Assembly (NCBI GenBank): GCA_902762355.1
Contig: CACWNR010000001.1
Coordinates: 62,001-126,000, forward strand
Reading direction: 5' to 3'
Origin: an uncultured Bacteroidales bacterium
GTDB lineage: Bacteria > Bacteroidota > Bacteroidia > Bacteroidales > Paludibacteraceae
DNA length: 64,000 bases
A program made the translations under genes and the position numbers. The notes under the pieces are model-generated. The model was not told the origin of the DNA, ran no database searches, and saw only the letters and a program-made list of their open reading frames with translations. The stretch's first letter is position 1, and the number at the start of each line of letters is the position of its first letter. Positions 60,848 through 64,000 of the stretch are shown here, one piece after another.

Positions 60848-60956
60848 CATATCAGAAATGTAGGAAGTTTCGAAATTACGCCAGAATAAGTTCAAACGCT
60901 CGTGCTTGCGCGAGCGAACTTGTCTGCGTAATAGGTATCCTACGACCTCTGATATG
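60848..60956 (+). ncRNA. Candidate structured RNA (nested hairpin) upstream of the BspA-like gene
   Basis: A single long nested fold: CATATCAGA/TCTGATATG (9 bp, outermost), TGTAGGA/TCCTACG (7 with one wobble), ATTACGC-AGA/TCT-GCGTAAT (10 bp with one bulge), AAGTT/AACTT, then CGCTCG/CGAGCG as the tip. Internal loops are small and unequal. About 37 bases are paired on each side. The strand is uncertain. It does not resemble 6S, SRP, tmRNA or RNase P RNA, and I cannot assign it to a known riboswitch. Confidence 0.6.
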
Positions 60957-61007
60957 AGATAAGCATCGCTCGCGTTTTTACAGACATCAACTTAAATAAT
61001 ATACGTT

Positions 61008-63650
61008 ATGAAAAAATTTTTTACTTTCTTATGTGCCATCTTGGCAAGCTTGAGTACCATTAATGCTTCAACCACTAATGCAAAAGTAGGTGATCTTTGG
61101 TATCAGTTAGACAATTCGAATTTTACAGCAACCGTCATTAAATCTCAGAACTCAGCGGATGTGTATGCTGGAGATATTACAATTCCTTCTCAAGTGAAGT
61201 ACAATGACGAATATTATACTGTGACAACAGTCGCCGGTCGTAGTTTCCAAAATTGCAAAAGCCTCACATCTATTACATTCCCGAATACTGTAACAAAAAT
61301 CACAGGAGACTGTGCATTTTCTTCATGTACCAGTCTTCATACTATTAACTTTGCCGAAGGCTTAACGCACATAGGTGGTGGATATGCATTTTCTTATTGT
61401 TCCAGTTTGACATCTATATCTTTACCAAATAGTCTTGTCGAAATAGGCGGATGTGCATTTCAAAATTGTACAGGTCTAATCTCTGTTGTTATTCCTAATA
61501 ATGTAACAACTATACGTGGGTATGCATTTGAAAATTGTACAGGTCTTATTTCTGTAACGATAGGAACCGGTGTTGAGACGATTAATGAAAATGCATTTGC
61601 CGGCTGCGATGGTCTGACTGCAGTGCATATCTCAAACCTGAAACAATGGTGTGAAATAGACTTCCCTTATACAGATGGAGCAGTCAGTAGCGGAAATCCT
61701 TTATATTGTGCACATAATCTCTATCTGAATGGGAATTTAATTACGGATTTGGTTATTCCTAATGGTATTGATACAATAAAAAGTAGCGCATTTTGCAACG
61801 CAAGTTTTCAGTCTATTACAATTCCGAACGGAGTCACAACAATTCAGAAAGGTGCATTCTACGGATGTAAAGAATTAACAACTTTGTCTATTTCGAATAC
61901 GGTTTCATCAATAGAGACATATGCTTTCTACCAATGTACTAATTTACCATCCGTTTCGATTCCAAGTGGAGTTAAAACTATTGAGCAAAATGCCTTTGGT
62001 ATTTGTTCTTCCTTAACTGACGTTCAGTTGCCTAATGGATTAGAGACAATTGCTGGAGAGGCATTCTACAACTGTGTAGCATTACCCTCCATCACTATAC
62101 CTGAAAGTGTAACATCTGTAGGATATAGAGCTTTCTCTTCTTGTGAAAGTCTAAAATCCGTTATTTGGAATGCCATTCATTGCGCGGATTTATCAGGAAC
62201 GCCATTTTATTATTGTACATCAATATCTTTCGGAAATAATGTTGAAGTTATACCGGCACGTATTTGTTATGATTCAAATAACTTGACGTCATTTACTATT
62301 CCAAGTAGTGTAAAGGAGATAGGACAATATGCGTTTTATAGATGTAATAAAGTAACATCCGTCAAAATGAATAACGGCATAGAACGACTTGGAAAGGGAG
62401 TCTTTTATCAATGTCTCGCTTTAGATACGATTGTTCTTCCAAATAGCGTAGTAGATGCGGGTACATACACTTTCTATGGTTGTAAAGTTCTGAAACATCT
62501 TGTCCTTTCGAACCAGTTGACAGCAATTGGTGAAAATCTATGTAACGGATGTGCAGCGCTGGAAACAATTATTATTCCTGCAACCGTACAAACTATCGGT
62601 CAAAAAGCATTCTATGATTGCAAAAAACTGAAATTTATCACCTGTGAGGCTCAAACTCCTCCTGCTTGTGGAACAACAATCTTTGGCAATGTAGATAAAT
62701 CTACGCCGCTCTATGTGCCCGCGGCAAAAATCAATGATTATAAAGCTGCAGATCAGTGGAAAGATTTCTTGGATATTCGTCCTATCGGCGATATCTACCG
62801 TGTAACGTTTGTCGATTGGGATGGAACGGAACTATATGCTGAATACGTGGACGGCGGAAACGCAGCAACCGCACCTGCTGATCCGACTCGCACAGGATAT
62901 TCCTTTATCGGTTGGGATAAAGCCTTTGATAATGTGACCGAGTATATGACTGTTACGGCGCAATATAAAATCAATCGTTTTGAGGTACAATTCCTCAATT
63001 GGAATGACACAGTCCTCAAAATCGATAGTGTCGATTGGCATAGTGCTGCAGTTGCTCCTGAGAATCCCACTCGCGAAGGATACTCATTTACAAGTTGGAA
63101 TAAGAAATTCGATGATATTACTGCCAACTTAGTCGTTAAAGCGCAATTTACCATCAATTATTACGACGTATTCTTCTTGGATTATGATGGCTCTATTCTT
63201 AAACAGCAGAGCGTCAAATACAACACGAAGGCTACCGCTCCCACCTCTCCGAAACGCGAAGGATACACCTTTAAGGGATGGAGCGGAGAAATTGCAAAAG
63301 TAGTAGATCGTGTCTTCGCGGTTGCCCAGTACGAACCAAACGCACCGACATACAATAACACGATTACATACAAGGACAAAGATGGCGGCATTGTAGGTTC
63401 AGAAGGCGTAAATATTACATTGCCTATTGCCCCGATTTATGCTGGGTATACTTTCATTGGTTGGATGACAGTAGAAGGCGATCCTGCTGAGGGTATAACT
63501 ATTCAGGCAGTATACAAAGATGACTCGGCTACGTCCATGGAACAGACTAATGATCCGTCTCAAGCGCCTCACAAGATTCTTCGGGATGAAAATGTTTATA
63601 TCATCCGTGGTGATCACACCTACACCCTCACCGGTGCAGAAGTAAAATAA
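61008..63650 (+). CDS. BspA-like leucine-rich-repeat surface protein with InlB B-repeats
   Basis: An 880-residue secreted protein: signal peptide (1-21), about 18 LRR_5 (BspA/TpLRR) units from about 60 to 590, each of the type ITIPNGVTTIQKGAFYGCKEL, then four InlB B-repeat (Listeria-Bacteroides) units starting near 599, 658, 720 and 785 (VTFVDWDGTELYAEYVDGG, ending in GYSFIGWDK). The final 30 residues (KILRDENVYIIRGDHTYTLTGAEVK) resemble a short type IX-like sorting tail. Such proteins mediate adhesion. The gene is visibly AT-richer than the rest of the window, which suggests transfer. Confidence 0.9.
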   Translation: MKKFFTFLCAILASLSTINASTTNAKVGDLWYQLDNSNFTATVIKSQNSADVYAGDITIPSQVKYNDEYYTVTTVAGRSFQNCKSLTSITFPNTVTKITGDCAFSSCTSLHTINFAEGLTHIGGGYAFSYCSSLTSISLPNSLVEIGGCAFQNCTGLISVVIPNNVTTIRGYAFENCTGLISVTIGTGVETINENAFAGCDGLTAVHISNLKQWCEIDFPYTDGAVSSGNPLYCAHNLYLNGNLITDLVIPNGIDTIKSSAFCNASFQSITIPNGVTTIQKGAFYGCKELTTLSISNTVSSIETYAFYQCTNLPSVSIPSGVKTIEQNAFGICSSLTDVQLPNGLETIAGEAFYNCVALPSITIPESVTSVGYRAFSSCESLKSVIWNAIHCADLSGTPFYYCTSISFGNNVEVIPARICYDSNNLTSFTIPSSVKEIGQYAFYRCNKVTSVKMNNGIERLGKGVFYQCLALDTIVLPNSVVDAGTYTFYGCKVLKHLVLSNQLTAIGENLCNGCAALETIIIPATVQTIGQKAFYDCKKLKFITCEAQTPPACGTTIFGNVDKSTPLYVPAAKINDYKAADQWKDFLDIRPIGDIYRVTFVDWDGTELYAEYVDGGNAATAPADPTRTGYSFIGWDKAFDNVTEYMTVTAQYKINRFEVQFLNWNDTVLKIDSVDWHSAAVAPENPTREGYSFTSWNKKFDDITANLVVKAQFTINYYDVFFLDYDGSILKQQSVKYNTKATAPTSPKREGYTFKGWSGEIAKVVDRVFAVAQYEPNAPTYNNTITYKDKDGGIVGSEGVNITLPIAPIYAGYTFIGWMTVEGDPAEGITIQAVYKDDSATSMEQTNDPSQAPHKILRDENVYIIRGDHTYTLTGAEVK

Positions 63651-63664
63651 GCTTCGTCCATTGC

Positions 63665-63683
63665 GTCCAAATTCTATTTGGAC
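63665..63683. other. Small hairpin after the BspA-like gene
   Basis: GTCCAAAT / ATTTGGAC, 8 perfect bp with a 3-base loop, 12 bases after the stop codon and before the main terminator. Confidence 0.5.
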
Positions 63684-63697
63684 ATTACCTAAAATCC

Positions 63698-63730
63698 AAG
63701 GAGCAGACTTCATAGCCTGCTCCTTTTTTG
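63698..63730 (+). terminator. Terminator of the BspA-like gene
   Basis: Stem AAGGAGCAG (63698-63706) / CTGCTCCTT (63717-63725), 10-base loop, followed by a T-run to 63730. Confidence 0.9.
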
Positions 63731-63787
63731 AATTCTTCGTCCTTTTCCCGCAATTTTATGCGGGTCGTCTTATATTTTGCATAAATA

Positions 63788-63819
63788 TTTGCAAATGTCA
63801 AAGAAAAGCAGTACCTTTG
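63788..63819 (+). promoter_or_regulatory. Promoter of a gene beyond the window
   Basis: TTTG at 63788-63791, a 20-base spacer and TACCTTTG at 63812-63819. Confidence 0.82.
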
Positions 63820-63838
63820 CCTCCGATTTAGGTACTTT

Positions 63839-63882
63839 GAACGACGGTCGAACGACGGTCAACCGACGGTGAAGCGACAGTC
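63839..63882. repeat. 11-base tandem array, unit GAACGACGGTC
   Basis: Four units in exact phase: GAACGACGGTC twice, AACCGACGGTG, AAGCGACAGTC; a decayed fifth may follow to 63893. It begins about 20 bases after the promoter, so it would be part of the leader RNA. Confidence 0.9.
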
Positions 63883-63939
63883 AAAGCCAACGTGAAGACA
63901 AGATTGTCCCGACTAAACCCCAAAAATCATGAACAATAC

Positions 63940-63965
63940 TATATTATATATTTATATATAATATA
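63940..63965. repeat. AT-only palindrome
   Basis: TATATTATATAT and ATATATAATATA are exact reverse complements around TT. It overlaps the stop of the ten-codon frame and resembles the palindrome at 14205-14229. Confidence 0.7.
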
Positions 63966-64000
63966 CTTTTTATAACTAACTTTTGGCACAAATATGTAAT

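Larger units (their letters stand above)
63651..64000. other. 350-base gene-free right end of the window
   Basis: It holds the hairpin and terminator above, a consensus promoter, an 11-base tandem array, a ten-codon open frame (MNNTILYIYI, 63929-63961) and an AT-rich palindrome. The gene driven by the promoter must start beyond the window, so the leader is over 170 bases long. Confidence 0.7.

Noticed and set aside
63984..64000. Second TTGGCAC motif as a sigma-54 promoter
   Set aside because: The bases at the -12 position do not fit and the window ends there.

Overview
The window reads as chromosomal DNA from a member of the Bacteroidales, most likely gut-associated and not Bacteroides itself. 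The evidence is a promoter class made of TTTG, about 20 bases, then TAnnTTTG, found upstream of more than a dozen genes; a SusC/SusD pair; DUF4494, DUF4105 and DUF3276 proteins; an Rpb6-like omega subunit; NusB with the long Bacteroidetes N-terminal extension; and two secreted proteins with C-terminal tails that look like type IX secretion signals. Base composition is about even, apart from one clearly AT-richer surface-protein gene at the right end. No phage, insertion sequence or CRISPR array was seen.

Layout. 1-8202 (minus) is a tight housekeeping operon: nusB, yajC, ybbR, a DegT aminotransferase, rpoN, a PAP2-like membrane protein, a DUF4105 protein, an alkaline-phosphatase-family protein and a DUF4494 gene cut by the window edge. 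8339-13982 holds a DUF3276 gene, the bamD-rpoZ-coaBC operon, and apbE behind two related outer-membrane barrels and a small HTH protein. 14430-26070 (plus) is one packed nine-gene run: cation/proton antiporter, outer-membrane protein, a giant TamB protein fused to a TamA-like barrel, YtxH and holin-X membrane proteins, GH3 enzyme, HAD phosphatase, acyltransferase and EamA transporter. 26144-29061 is a three-gene steroid/bile-acid operon (5-alpha-reductase, old-yellow-enzyme reductase, short-chain dehydrogenase). 29082-33472 (minus) runs prfB, IMPACT, acyltransferase, coaD and an S41 protease. 33597-43505 (minus) is the dcw cluster from mraZ to murG, stopping before murC/ftsQ/ftsA/ftsZ. 43710-51548 holds an M6 metalloprotease and a SusC/SusD pair. 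51714-60087 carries an M16 peptidase, tRNA-Leu with a lipoprotein gene 4 bases behind it, mazG/lpxH-like/SufT-like, htpG, clpP and an Xaa-Pro peptidase. 60222-63650 holds a YoeB toxin-antitoxin pair, a strongly structured non-coding stretch and a BspA-like leucine-rich-repeat protein with InlB-type repeats.

How it works together. Much of the window builds and maintains the envelope: peptidoglycan precursors and the divisome (dcw), outer-membrane protein insertion (bamD, the TamB-barrel fusion), lipid A and phospholipid enzymes, and protein quality control (htpG, clpP, S41, M16). rpoN is present, and htpG has a near-consensus sigma-54 site upstream.

Most unusual. (1) A TamB-TamA-type fusion that would link inner and outer membrane in one chain. 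(2) A dispersed set of short degenerate tandem arrays with a strict 7-base period (14 arrays) or 11-base period (4 arrays), each with its own unit sequence, lying both between genes and in frame inside conserved genes. (3) A steroid A-ring reductase operon resembling the gut isoallo-bile-acid pathway. (4) A roughly 109-nt nested hairpin upstream of the BspA-like gene.
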